Shown: one piece after another, positions 35,821 through 44,195 of the stretch
Position numbering within the stretch: position 1 is the stretch's first letter
How the letters are laid out: each line of letters opens with the position of its first letter
NCBI RefSeq assembly: GCF_040049255.1
Contig: NZ_JBDZDR010000003.1
Span: 248,001-312,000 of the forward strand
Direction: 5' to 3'
Origin: Pseudaminobacter sp040049255
GTDB lineage: Bacteria; Pseudomonadota; Alphaproteobacteria; Rhizobiales; Rhizobiaceae
DNA: 64,000 nt
Notes under the pieces: model-generated
What the model saw: the letters and a program-made list of their open reading frames with translations, nothing else
Told to the model about the DNA's origin: nothing
Databases searched by the model: none
Made by a program: the position numbers and the translations under genes

Positions 35821-36372
35821 GGTGAGGAATGGTCCGCGAAGCGGACGAAAAGCCAACGATTTGGCTTTTCGAATGACGAACGCCCGGAGCCCTAGCGGAG
35901 GGCGGGAGGGGGGCAAGAGCATCGAACGGGCGGTCGAAGGGCCGCAAGATTTACCTAAACGAGCGCGTCCGACGACCGCCCGTCTTCCCATCCTGAGCTT
36001 GTCGAAGTATGACAATGGCCAGACGCGAAAGCGGGCGTGGCGATGATGAGGTGCGTGCTTCGAGGCTCGCCCTGCGGGCGAGCACCTCAGCATGAGGAAG
36101 CTTGGCGCGGCACTTCAGCATGAGGGAGGTGGGCGCAGCACTTCAGAATGAGGGAGGCGGGCACCGACGGTAGCCCTCATGGTGAGGGTGAGGAATGGTC
36201 CGCGAAGCGGACGAAAAGCCAATGATTTGGCTTTTCGAATGACGAACGCCCGAAGGGCCGGAAGTGCAGCGAAGCGGAACGGAGCCTCGAACCACGAGGG
36301 CGGATCGTGGACTTGCCCTCCGCTATGGCTCCGGGCGTTCGTCGTTCGAAAAGCCAAATCGTTGGCTTTTCG
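35821..36372. repeat. Dispersed 66-bp direct repeat pair with an inverted part-copy
   Basis: Copies 35821-35886 and 36187-36252 differ by one base. Each contains the nested hairpins TCCGCGAAGCGGA and GAAAAGCC-NNNGATTT-GGCTTTTC. A third, partial copy of about 41 bases lies inverted at 36332-36372. The pattern is that of a mobile palindromic repeat. Confidence 0.85.
36082..36165. repeat. Three tandem copies of a 28-bp unit
   Basis: Units start at 36082, 36110 and 36138, each beginning GCACYTCAGMATGAGG, followed by a variable part. The first unit doubles as the right arm of a hairpin (GAGGTGC at 36048 pairs with GCACCTC at 36082). Confidence 0.75.
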
Positions 36373-36392
36373 TGGCCTGCCGCCACCACTCC

Positions 36393-36508
36393 TCACCCCC
36401 CTCAAAAGGGGAGAGGAAGGGCGCCAGACTCGCGGACGGCGTTTCCTCTCCCCCGTCGATCGGGGGAGAGGTGGCGCGCGAAGCGCGACGGAGTGGGGGT
36501 CGACTTCT
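36393..36508. repeat. Modular palindromic element (family A, copy 4)
   Basis: It is nearly the same as the hrpB insert over about 110 bases, including the spacer CGCGGACGGCG and the tail GGGGTCGACTTCTA, but its outer left arm is degenerate. It ends 24 bases before the kinase gene stop, so it lies downstream of that gene. Confidence 0.85.
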
Positions 36509-36532
36509 ATGCGCCTGCGCTTTGCTCCCGCC

Positions 36533-37525
36533 CTACAGCAGCCCCGCCTGCTGCGCCTCTTCGCGCAGGTTCTGGCGCGGGCGCGGGCCCACCTGCTGGA
36601 TGACAAGGCCGGCGGCCAGCGAACCGAGCTTGCCGCAGTCTTCCAGGCTGCGCCCGGTAGTGTAGCCGAACAGGAAGCCGGCGGCGTAGAGATCGCCCGC
36701 GCCGGTGGTGTCGACCAGCTCGGCGATCTCGATGGCGTCGACCTCGACCGTCTCGTCGCCGCGCACGATGACCGAGCCGAGCTCCGAGCGGGTGACGGCG
36801 GCGAGCTTGCAGTCCTTGCGGATCAGCTCCAGCGCCTGGTCGAAGGATTCGGTCTGGTAGAGCGATTTCGCCTCGCTCTCATTGGCAAACACGATGTCCA
36901 CCGTGCCCGAGCGCATCAGGTCCAGGAACTCGTCGCGGTAGCGGTCGACGCAGAACGGGTCCGACAGCGTCATCGAGACTTCGCGCCCGGCGGCATGGGC
37001 ATGGGCGGCGGTGAGGCGGATGGCTTCCTTGGCCAGCGGCGGGTCCCACAGATAGCCCTCGAAATAGGTGACCTTCGCGCCCGCCGCCTTGTCGGCCTCC
37101 ACGTCCTGAGGCCCCAGTTCCACGCAGGCGCCGAGAAAAGTGTTCATCGAGCGCTCGCCGTCGGGGGTGACGAAAATCATCGAGCGCGCGGTGGGCGGCG
37201 TGCCGGTCAGCGGGCTGGTGTCGAAGGCCACGCCCTGGGCCTTGATGTCGTGGGTGAAGATGCCGCCGAGATGATCCTGGCTGACCTTGCCGAAATAGGC
37301 CGCGCGGCCGCCAAAGCTCGCCACGCCCGCCGCGGTGTTGCCCGCGCTGCCGCCGGAGGCCTCGATGGCCGGGCCCATGCGGCTGTAGAGCAGCTCGGCG
37401 CGCTCGGCGTCGATCAGGTTCATGGCGCCCTTGATGATGCGGTTCTCCACGAGGAAGGCTTCGTCGCACTGGGCAATGATGTCGACAATGGCATTGCCGA
37501 TGCAAAGCACGTCGTATTGGCTCAT
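36533..37525 (-). CDS. PfkB-family kinase, adenosine kinase-like
   Basis: The product is 330 residues. The family signatures are present: ASGGSAGNTAAGVASFGG near the N-terminus, and the catalytic DTTGAGDLYAAGFLFG, where the GAGD aspartate is the base. The opening MSQYDVLCIGNAIVDII is typical of the Rhizobiales proteins annotated as adenosine kinase. ATG 37525 has a GGAGA ribosome site. The exact sugar or nucleoside substrate cannot be fixed from sequence. Confidence 0.9.
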   Translation of the reverse strand: MSQYDVLCIGNAIVDIIAQCDEAFLVENRIIKGAMNLIDAERAELLYSRMGPAIEASGGSAGNTAAGVASFGGRAAYFGKVSQDHLGGIFTHDIKAQGVAFDTSPLTGTPPTARSMIFVTPDGERSMNTFLGACVELGPQDVEADKAAGAKVTYFEGYLWDPPLAKEAIRLTAAHAHAAGREVSMTLSDPFCVDRYRDEFLDLMRSGTVDIVFANESEAKSLYQTESFDQALELIRKDCKLAAVTRSELGSVIVRGDETVEVDAIEIAELVDTTGAGDLYAAGFLFGYTTGRSLEDCGKLGSLAAGLVIQQVGPRPRQNLREEAQQAGLL

Positions 37526-37692
37526 GAAGGTCTCCGCAAAGCCGGGCAGATAGGTTTTGGCACGCAGGCCGCCGGCGGGTCTAGCGGTTTGCCCGGATTT
37601 TGCAAAGCTCCAAAAGCCGTATTCTTGCGGGGGCGCTGCCGCCCGCCTATCTGTGGGCGGCAACGGCCCCGACGTGAAAGGAGACGCCGCCG

Positions 37693-38433
37693 ATGATATT
37701 CGACGCCGCCCGTGCCGCCGCCGGCAGGCTGTTCTCGCCCGAATTCCGCACCGTGTTCCTGAAGACGCTCGGCATCACGCTGCTGGCGCTGGTGGCGACG
37801 TGGTTCGGGCTCTACAAGCTGTTCGACGCGCTCGCCCTGCCATGGATCGACGCGCTGCTGCCCGGCTTTCCCGCCTGGGCCGGCTGGCTCGGGCTCATCG
37901 CCGCGATCTTTGCCGGCGTCGGGCTGGCGCTCGGCCTGGCGCTGCTGATCGCGCCGGTGACGGCGCTGGTGGCGGGCCTGTTCCTGGACGACATCGCCGA
38001 AGTGGTCGAGCGCACCGACTATCCCGCCGACCCGCCCGGTCGTGCGCTGCCCATCGTGCCGGCGATCGTCATGACGCTGAAGTTTCTGGGCGTGGTCATC
38101 GTCGCCAACATTTTTGCGCTGCTTCTGCTTCTGGTGCCGGGCATCAACATCGGGGCCTTCTTCGTGGTCAACGGCTATCTGCTCGGCCGCGAATTCTTCG
38201 AGTTCGCCGCCATGCGCTTCCGCCCCGAGGCCGAGGCCAAGGCGCTGCGCCGCAAATATGCCGGCACGGTCTTCATGGCCGGGCTGGTGATAGCGGCCTT
38301 CCTCGCGGTGCCGCTGCTCAACCTGCTCACCCCGCTCTTTGCGGCCGCCATGATGGTGCATCTGCACAAGGCCGTCTCCGCGCGCGAGCTTTCGCTGGCG
38401 CGGCCGGAGCGGCTGGCAGTAGGTGCAAGATAG
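37693..38433 (+). CDS. EI24/CysZ-like integral membrane protein
   Basis: The product is 246 residues with about four to six hydrophobic segments. The stretch IAPVTALVAGLFLDDIAEVVER and the long hydrophobic hairpin around VVIVANIFALLLLLVPGINIG are typical of the EI24/CysZ family. CysZ is a sulfate channel in E. coli, but in alphaproteobacteria the role is unproven. It is divergent from the PfkB kinase gene and convergent with the proline racemase-family gene. Confidence 0.82.
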   Translation: MIFDAARAAAGRLFSPEFRTVFLKTLGITLLALVATWFGLYKLFDALALPWIDALLPGFPAWAGWLGLIAAIFAGVGLALGLALLIAPVTALVAGLFLDDIAEVVERTDYPADPPGRALPIVPAIVMTLKFLGVVIVANIFALLLLLVPGINIGAFFVVNGYLLGREFFEFAAMRFRPEAEAKALRRKYAGTVFMAGLVIAAFLAVPLLNLLTPLFAAAMMVHLHKAVSARELSLARPERLAVGAR

Positions 38434-38435
38434 AT

Positions 38436-39437
38436 TCAGACGACGAGAAAGCCCCGGCCGAGTTCGTCGTCTTCCTCGAGGAAGAACTCGGCCCTGCCTG
38501 AATAGAACGCCCGGCCGCCGACGCGCGCCACGATGGCCTCATGCGGCCCCGCCTGCGTTGTGCGCGCCACAGCGCCCGTGAAGCGCGAGCAGACGATGCT
38601 TTCGAACAGCCGCGTTTCGCCGACCGCCAGCTCACCCCTGGCATGCATGGCCGCCAGCCGTGCGGTCACGCCCGAGCCGGTCGGCGAACGGTCCACCTCG
38701 GCCTCAGCGAAGACGCAGACGTTTTTGGACGCAATGCCGCTTGAGCCGTCGCCTCCGCCGGTCAGGATGCTACCATAGAGAAAGGCGAGGTCGTCGTGGT
38801 CGGGATGCGACAGGGGAAAATCGCGCTTCACCTGCTGCGTCAGCGCGGTCGCCGCATCGACGAAGTCGCGCGCGCGGCTCTTGCCGAAGTCCAGCCCAAA
38901 CTGCTGGCAATCGGCCAGCGCATAGAAGGCGCCGCCATAGGCGATGTCGAAGGCGATCTTGCCGTGCCCCGGAAGATCAACACTCAAGTCGCGCGCAAAC
39001 AAAAATGCCGGCACGCTTTCGAACGACACGCTGCCCGCCTTGCCGTCCTCCACCTCCACCGAGGCTACCACCAGCCCGCACGGGCATTCGATGTTGACAA
39101 TGGTCATCGGTTCGCGCGCCGGCACCAGCCCTTGGTCGACCGCATAGCGGCCGAGCGCGATGATGGCGTGGCCGCACATGGTGGAATAGCCTTCATTGTG
39201 CATGAACAGCACGGCAAGGTCGGCGCCGGGCAGGTTGGGCTCCACCAGAAGCGCGCCATACATGTCGTAGTGGCCGCGCGGCTCGAACATCAGCATCCTG
39301 CGCAGATGGTCGAGGTGGTCGCGCACATGGGCGCGTTTTTGAAGGATAGTGCCGGATGGAATGGACGGGTAGCCGCCGGTGACGATCCGAAGCGGCTCGC
39401 CGCCGGTGTGCATGTCTATGACGCTCAGCGTGTCCAT
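38436..39437 (-). CDS. Proline racemase family, probable trans-3-hydroxy-L-proline dehydratase
   Basis: The product is 333 residues. The first catalytic cysteine is C88 (in MCGHAIIALG). At the second catalytic position the usual SPCG is SPTG, with T253 (DRSPTGSGV). A Cys/Thr pair is what distinguishes trans-3-hydroxy-L-proline dehydratases from the Cys/Cys racemases and epimerases. The reaction would give pyrroline-2-carboxylate. ATG 39437 is chosen as the homologous start (MDTLSVIDMHTGGEP). No partner reductase is next to it. Confidence 0.85.
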   Translation of the reverse strand: MDTLSVIDMHTGGEPLRIVTGGYPSIPSGTILQKRAHVRDHLDHLRRMLMFEPRGHYDMYGALLVEPNLPGADLAVLFMHNEGYSTMCGHAIIALGRYAVDQGLVPAREPMTIVNIECPCGLVVASVEVEDGKAGSVSFESVPAFLFARDLSVDLPGHGKIAFDIAYGGAFYALADCQQFGLDFGKSRARDFVDAATALTQQVKRDFPLSHPDHDDLAFLYGSILTGGGDGSSGIASKNVCVFAEAEVDRSPTGSGVTARLAAMHARGELAVGETRLFESIVCSRFTGAVARTTQAGPHEAIVARVGGRAFYSGRAEFFLEEDDELGRGFLVV

Positions 39438-39533
39438 TCGGCCGGCCTCCTGCTCAGGCGCAAATGCACTTTGGCAGGAGGCGATTGTCAAGCCGGCCCG
39501 CTTGCGCCCCATGGCTTCGGGCCGGATCGGCCA

Positions 39534-40100
39534 TTACTCCGCCGCGGTTCGGTGCGTCGTGCCGCGGCCTTCCACGGCCTCAACGATGGCAGCGGTGAAG
39601 GCATCGAGGTCGGAGGGCTGCCGGGAGGTGATGATGTTGCCGTCGTGCACCACCGCGCTGTCTTCCCACTTCGCACCGGCATTGATCAGGTCGGTGCGGA
39701 TGGACTTGTAGGAGGTGGCGCGCTTGCCCTTGATGAGGCCGGCTTCCACCAGCAGCCACGGCGCGTGGCACACTGCGGCAAGCGGCTTGCCGGTGGCGTG
39801 GAACTCCTTGATGAAGTTGATGGCGGCGGGCTCAACCCGCAGCAGGTCCGGATTGATCACTCCGCCGGGCAGGACCAGGGCATCATAGTCGGAAGGCTTG
39901 ACCGAGCCGAGGGTCTTGTCGACCTTCACCGGCCGGCCCCAGTCCTTCATTTGCCAGCCCATGATCTCTCCCTCCTTCAGGGAGATGACGTCCACGCTGG
40001 CCCCCGCCTCCTTCAGCTTCTTCTGCGGCACTTCCAGTTCCGATTGCTCGAACCCGGTGGTGGCGAGGATCGCGATCCTTGCTTTTGCGATGGCAGGCAT
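39534..40100 (-). CDS. DJ-1/PfpI-family protein
   Basis: The product is 188 residues. The nucleophile elbow is AVCHAPW with C111, preceded by DALVLPGGVINPD, and the acidic partner is probably in TTGFEQSELEVP. Members include deglycase-like and chaperone-like stress proteins as well as intracellular peptidases, so the activity is uncertain. It is followed on the same strand by the hydroxyproline dehydratase-like gene, separated by 96 bases. Confidence 0.88.
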   Translation of the reverse strand: MPAIAKARIAILATTGFEQSELEVPQKKLKEAGASVDVISLKEGEIMGWQMKDWGRPVKVDKTLGSVKPSDYDALVLPGGVINPDLLRVEPAAINFIKEFHATGKPLAAVCHAPWLLVEAGLIKGKRATSYKSIRTDLINAGAKWEDSAVVHDGNIITSRQPSDLDAFTAAIVEAVEGRGTTHRTAAE

Positions 40101-40174
40101 TTGGCATTCTCCTTCGAGTGAATTGCTCTCTGGAGAATGAACGCCGGCGCTGCGCTATCGTTCAGGCCGTTGCG

Positions 40175-40987
40175 TCAATTTCGCCCCGGGTGCGAGAACA
40201 TGCCCTGCAGGGTGGAAAAGGGCATGCCGTCGCGCGAGAAGTCGAAGGTTCCGTCCTCGAGCATCTCGCGCGAGGCCTTCTGCAGCATGCCGAAGGCATA
40301 GGTGGTCAGCTTGGAGCCCAGCGAGATGCGCCTGGCGCCCGCCTCGCTCAGCGCGGCGACACTGAAGCCCGGCACCGCCAGCACGTTGACCGGCTTCGAC
40401 ACCGCCGAGCAGATCTTGCGCACTGTCTCGATGTCGGTGATGCCGGGTGCGTAAAGCACGTCGGCGCCCACCTTTTCGAAGGCCTGGAGCCGGGCAATCG
40501 TGTCGTCTATGTCTGGGCGCCCGTGCAGGAAATTCTCGGCCCGCGCGGTGAAGACGAAATCGCGCCGCAGCGCCCGCGCCGCCTCCACTGCCGCCGCCAC
40601 GCGCTCCACGGCGTGCGAGAACCCGTAGATCGGGGCGTCGGGGTCGCCGGAAAAATCCTCGATCGAGCAGCCGGCCAGCCCCGCCGCGGCGGCCGCGAAG
40701 ATCGTTTCGGCAGCGGTTTCGGGGCTGTCGCCCTTGCCCTTTTCAAGGTCTGCCGAAACAGGCAGGCCAGTGGCCGACACCAGTTCCCTGCAGTGCGTAA
40801 TCATCATGTCGAAAGGCACGCCGCCGTCGGGCAGGCCGCGCGAAAAGGCGAAGCCCGCGCTTGTGGTGGCCAGCGCCTTGAAGCCGGCAGCGGCGAGCAG
40901 CTTCGCCGTGCCAATGTCCCACGGATTGGGAATGACGAAGGCGCCCTGGCCCTCATGTAGCTTGCGAAAAACCGTGCCCTTGTCCAT
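40175..40987 (-). CDS. Isocitrate lyase / PEP mutase-family protein
   Basis: The product is 270 residues with a TIM-barrel fold of the PEP mutase/ICL superfamily: FVIPNPWDIGTAKLLAAAGF, SADLEKGKGDSPET, GCSIEDFSGD, FVFTARAENFLHG. It is shorter than isocitrate lyase and is more like the oxaloacetate-hydrolase or 2-methylisocitrate-lyase-like branch, so its substrate is open. ATG 40987 (MDKGTVFRKLHEG) is preferred. It heads a minus-strand group with the DJ-1 gene. Confidence 0.82.
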   Translation of the reverse strand: MDKGTVFRKLHEGQGAFVIPNPWDIGTAKLLAAAGFKALATTSAGFAFSRGLPDGGVPFDMMITHCRELVSATGLPVSADLEKGKGDSPETAAETIFAAAAAGLAGCSIEDFSGDPDAPIYGFSHAVERVAAAVEAARALRRDFVFTARAENFLHGRPDIDDTIARLQAFEKVGADVLYAPGITDIETVRKICSAVSKPVNVLAVPGFSVAALSEAGARRISLGSKLTTYAFGMLQKASREMLEDGTFDFSRDGMPFSTLQGMFSHPGRN

Positions 40988-42069
40988 TGCAACGACCCCC
41001 AGCTTTGCATGCAGCCGCAACAATTCCGCTTCGGCAACCCCGGCTCCGGCCCGCGGCTAAGAAGCGCCGCCCTCCCGGCCGGCTAGAGCGGCTCCGGCGA
41101 CAAGTTAAAGCGTTGTTTCGGGTCGCGGTCAAAGGCATTTTGCGCCCGCGGGCCGGCTGCCACCCCGACTCGCTGCTACTGCTGGCACGCGCGATCGGCA
41201 GCCCTGCTCACGCGGTGCCGCGGCCCTGAAATCCGCAGCCTGGCCGCGATCGCGTGACGGATACGGCTCAAAGCCTCCTTCGATAAGCGCTTTGAATCAG
41301 CGTGTTAGCTTGTGTGATCGACAAACCGCCCCGAGAGGGTTTTGGCCTTCAATATCCTGTTGACACGCCAATGATCTTGTGACCTGATTGCATCAGGTGA
41401 AATAATTTTTCTTAATGTGAATGCATTGGAATCTTTATTTCACCTGCTCACTGCGGCTCTTTGATGATCGCCTGAAGGTAGTCGAAGGGGAGAGATGGAT
41501 GACAGAGTGAAGCGGCATCCATAGCTTGTCCAGGCCGTATTTCATGCAGCGGCCGCCGTGCAGCCCATGAACGGAAATGTTGCGGGGAGGATTCCCCAGG
41601 CTTGATCCTGGGACTTGGCCTTGGTCGCGCGTGGTGCACGAACGCTAGGCTGACCGCGAGCAAATCGCGCAGTTCTGACAGCAGCAGGACCCCTGTTCCG
41701 GCTCAACAGCGACGTTCGCGCAGCGATATTTCGCCGCCGGCGGCGCCTTGTGTCCGGCAGGGCAAGCCAGGCTTTTGCCTTTTGCGCAGCCAATCGAGAC
41801 AGAACAGCAATGCTGCAAGCCCGTCCCGGAGGGAGCCGGGGCCGGCAATCAAAGGTGACTTCGGAGGTGTCGGGCAAAGACAGCCCCAATCAATGGCCGG
41901 TCCAGCCACACAACAAGAAAGGCCGGCCCGAGCGAAAAAAGAACAAGTCAAGAGGAGGAGGAAACTCGATGACTTCAACTGCACGAAAACGGGGCGCTTG
42001 CGCGTCACGAACTGGCTGCCTGGCTGAGGGCGGCTCCGGAATGCAGGCAGAACAGAGGGGAGGGGACAG
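40988..42069. other. Long leader/intergenic region before the APC permease
   Basis: No conserved gene is visible in most of this 1.08 kb stretch. It includes an AT-rich patch near 41350-41450 with TTGACA at 41360-41365 and the 12-base dyad described separately, then GC-rich sequence with overlapping but unconvincing frames on both strands (about 41540-42030). A small ORF with an excellent ribosome site begins at 41969. The region may hold a promoter and a long 5' leader or an RNA gene; neither can be shown from sequence. Confidence 0.5.
41394..41446. promoter_or_regulatory. Perfect 12-bp inverted repeat in an AT-rich patch
   Basis: CAGGTGAAATAA (41394-41405) and TTATTTCACCTG (41435-41446) are exact reverse complements separated by 29 AT-rich bases. 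A possible -35 TTGACA at 41360-41365 lies upstream. It could be a paired operator or an RNA hairpin; there is no T-run to call it a terminator. Confidence 0.6.
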
Positions 42070-42073
42070 ATGA
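41969..42073 (+). CDS. Small ORF coupled to the APC permease gene
   Basis: This 34-codon ORF (MTSTARKRGACASRTGCLAE then EGGSGMQAEQRGGDR-like tail) starts at ATG 41969, just after AGGAGGAGGAAA, one of the best ribosome sites in the window. Its TGA overlaps the permease ATG by four bases (ATGA at 42070-42073), giving translational coupling. The product is basic, with two cysteines and no membrane segment, and resembles nothing recognised. It may be a leader peptide whose translation opens the permease start. Coding status is inferred only from start-site signals. Confidence 0.5.
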   Translation: MTSTARKRGACASRTGCLAEGGSGMQAEQRGGDR

Positions 42074-43575
42074 GTCACCCTGGAAGCGGGACGGTAGACG
42101 TCCTTGAATACGAGCAGGGCAATCTTCAGACCGGCACGAATTGGTGGGGCGCCTTCGTCATCGGTCTGGCGGGAACCATTCTGGTAACGGGCGCTGCGCC
42201 GGCATTTCTGACGGTGTTCGGCGCATCCTACATTCCGTTCATCACCTTCTTCACGCTCACGGGCGTGGTGCTGTGCCTGCTGCTCGCGGAGCTGTCGGCG
42301 ATGATGCCGGGGCGCACAGGCGGCTCGCCGTCCTATGCCTATCCGGCCTACAAGGACCGCTGGCCGCGGCTCGCGCCGCATGTCAATGGCGTCACGGCCT
42401 GGATGTACTGGGTCGGCTGGATGCCGGTGGCGCCGCTGAACATGATCCTGGCGTCGTTCTACATCACCCACCTGTTCGGGCTGGACGCCACGAGCGGCAT
42501 CACCCCGGTCAGCACCTTCATCCCGTATTGGACGCTGGGCATCACGGCCGTCGGCCTGATAATCCTGTCGATCCCCGCCTATCTCGGCATCCGCTTCGGC
42601 ACCTCGATGGCGACGATCCTGGCGGTGCTGTCGATGATACCGCTCACCTTTCTGTCGATCGGCTTCATCTTCAACCTCGACGCCGCCAACTGGAGCGAAC
42701 TGGCCGGCTTCCCGCATCTCGACGGATCTAGCTTCTTTGATCCGGTGGGCGGCTATCCAGCCTGGATCATGTACATCGCCTACGCATTCCCGCTTTTGTG
42801 GACGGTGATCGCCTATGAGGCCGCGGCCTGCTACATCGGCGAGTGCAAGCATCCCGGCCGCGATGCCAAGATCGCGATGACGCTCGAGGGCGGTTATGGC
42901 GTGTTCGTCTACACGATGCTGCCGATCTCCTTCGTCGTCGTGCTGGGCGCGCAGGCCATCTCGGACCCGGCGCTCGTCGACCCGAAGACCATGTTCGTCA
43001 CCTTCGCCAGCAACATCTTCCCCGGCGTGGCCGGTGCGGTGATGGAATGGCTGATGGCGATCATGCTGATCATCGCCCTGGTGCTCTCGGCGCTGAACTC
43101 GCTGATGGGCTGCTCGCGGTCGCTCTACCAAATGTCGCTGGACGGGCAGTTCCCTCGCTTCTACCAGCATCTGAACAAGCACCACGTGCCCGACCGGGCC
43201 ATGATGACCAATGTCGGCGCCAGCCTGCTGATTGCCTTCATGGGCGGCGCGATCGAGATCTACTCCTTCTCGAACGTCGGCTATCTCGGCTCCTTCGTGC
43301 CGGTGCTGATCGCCTACTACCTGCTGCGCAAGGATCGGCCCAACGTGCACCGTCCCTTCCGCCTGCCGGAATATTTCAAGTATATCGCGCTCCTTCTGGC
43401 CGCGCTGTACTTCTTCGTCTGGCTGGTCGGCGGCATCATCTACTCATACATAGGCGGGCAGGCGATCTACTACTTCCTCGGCATCGGCGCCACCTTCATG
43501 TACCTGCCGCTCTACTGGTACCGGAAGTGGGAAGACCGACGGGACGGCTACGTCTCCGCGGGCATCACGGCCTGA
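42070..43575 (+). CDS. APC-superfamily amino acid permease
   Basis: The product is 501 residues with about twelve membrane segments. The APC-type first segment pair is visible (WWGAFVIGLAGTILVTGAAPAFL, and ELSAMMPGRTGGSPSYAYPAY), followed by the conserved glutamate-bearing AYEAAACYIGE region. It should import an amino acid or related compound with protons or sodium; the substrate is unknown. The 3' end is followed after 25 bases by a universal stress protein gene, so the two likely share a transcript. Confidence 0.88.
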   Translation: MSHPGSGTVDVLEYEQGNLQTGTNWWGAFVIGLAGTILVTGAAPAFLTVFGASYIPFITFFTLTGVVLCLLLAELSAMMPGRTGGSPSYAYPAYKDRWPRLAPHVNGVTAWMYWVGWMPVAPLNMILASFYITHLFGLDATSGITPVSTFIPYWTLGITAVGLIILSIPAYLGIRFGTSMATILAVLSMIPLTFLSIGFIFNLDAANWSELAGFPHLDGSSFFDPVGGYPAWIMYIAYAFPLLWTVIAYEAAACYIGECKHPGRDAKIAMTLEGGYGVFVYTMLPISFVVVLGAQAISDPALVDPKTMFVTFASNIFPGVAGAVMEWLMAIMLIIALVLSALNSLMGCSRSLYQMSLDGQFPRFYQHLNKHHVPDRAMMTNVGASLLIAFMGGAIEIYSFSNVGYLGSFVPVLIAYYLLRKDRPNVHRPFRLPEYFKYIALLLAALYFFVWLVGGIIYSYIGGQAIYYFLGIGATFMYLPLYWYRKWEDRRDGYVSAGITA

Positions 43576-43600
43576 CGGAACCCTCGGGAGAATGGGCAGG

Positions 43601-44095
43601 ATGATCCGGAATTTGTTTGCAAGATCGCAACCCGACGGCGACCAGCCGGTCGCGCAGAGGGTTCTGATCGCCTCGGAGGGTCGGCGCTTCAACAGCGAAG
43701 TCATCGATCTGGCTGTGCGCATGGTGCGGGCCCAGGGCGGGAACGCCCGGGTGCTCACCATCGCACGGCTCTGGGGAACCGGCTTCGGCCTGCCCAATCC
43801 CGGCCTGCGACCCAGCAGGCGCGAGATGGCCGAGCAGGAAGAAAATGTCAGCTGGGCCATCGAGCAGCTGGAGAATGCGGGCGTGAGTGCCGATGGTCAC
43901 ATCGTCACCACCCGCAATCCCCGAAAGAGCATTCTGAAAGAGGCGAAGCGCCAAGGGTGCGACGCCATCATCATGGGCGCCGATGCGCGCCGCCCATGGT
44001 TCATCCGCGGCATGATGTGGAGCCAGGAGCCATACCGGGTGCGCGCGCACACGCGCATTCCGGTGCATCTCGTCTGTCCCACTGGGCGGCACTAG
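43601..44095 (+). CDS. Universal stress protein (UspA family) paired with the permease
   Basis: The product is 164 residues with a single Usp domain: RVLIASEGRRFNSEVIDLAVRM at the start, ARVLTIA, and CDAIIMGADARRPWFIRGMMW at the nucleotide-loop position. ATG 43601 is used because GGGAG at 43586-43590 gives proper spacing; ATG 43592 sits too close to it. Usp domains next to or fused with amino acid transporters are known, so it may tune the permease. A terminator follows. Confidence 0.82.
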   Translation: MIRNLFARSQPDGDQPVAQRVLIASEGRRFNSEVIDLAVRMVRAQGGNARVLTIARLWGTGFGLPNPGLRPSRREMAEQEENVSWAIEQLENAGVSADGHIVTTRNPRKSILKEAKRQGCDAIIMGADARRPWFIRGMMWSQEPYRVRAHTRIPVHLVCPTGRH

Positions 44096-44148
44096 GCTTT
44101 TCGTCATTTCGGCGCGCGGAGCGCGTCGGGCGACGGAAGGCGAATTGG

Positions 44149-44184
44149 GCCGGCTTCGACGCTGTCGGAGCCGGTCTTTTTCTT
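44149..44184 (+). terminator. Rho-independent terminator after the permease-usp unit
   Basis: The stem CCGGCTTCGA-CGCTG-TCGGAGCCGG (one G-U pair) is followed by TCTTTTTCTT. It lies between the usp gene and convergent dut. Confidence 0.8.
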
Positions 44185-44195
44185 GGGGCCGGCGG

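Larger units (their letters stand above)
35409..36532. other. Repeat mosaic of about 1.1 kb without genes
   Basis: No ORF here looks coding; open frames are made of repeat sequence. Contents in order are unique AT-richer sequence to about 35800, direct repeat copy 1 (35821-35886), CTGAGCTTGTCGAAG-type sequence (about 35993-36007), a hairpin (36048-36088), a 28-base unit in three tandem copies (36082-36165), direct repeat copy 2 (36187-36252), an inverted part-copy (36332-36372), and the family A element (36393-36508). Confidence 0.75.

Noticed and set aside
35573..35947. 124-codon minus-strand ORF in the repeat mosaic
   Set aside because: It is mostly translated repeat sequence, with no ribosome site and no family resemblance.
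36179..37696. 505-codon plus-strand ORF opposite the PfkB kinase
   Set aside because: The first part is repeat sequence and the rest is antisense to a kinase with intact motifs.
41602..42027. 141-codon plus-strand ORF in the permease leader
   Set aside because: It is Arg/Ser/Gln-rich with no ribosome site or motif, and it overlaps the better supported small ORF in another frame.
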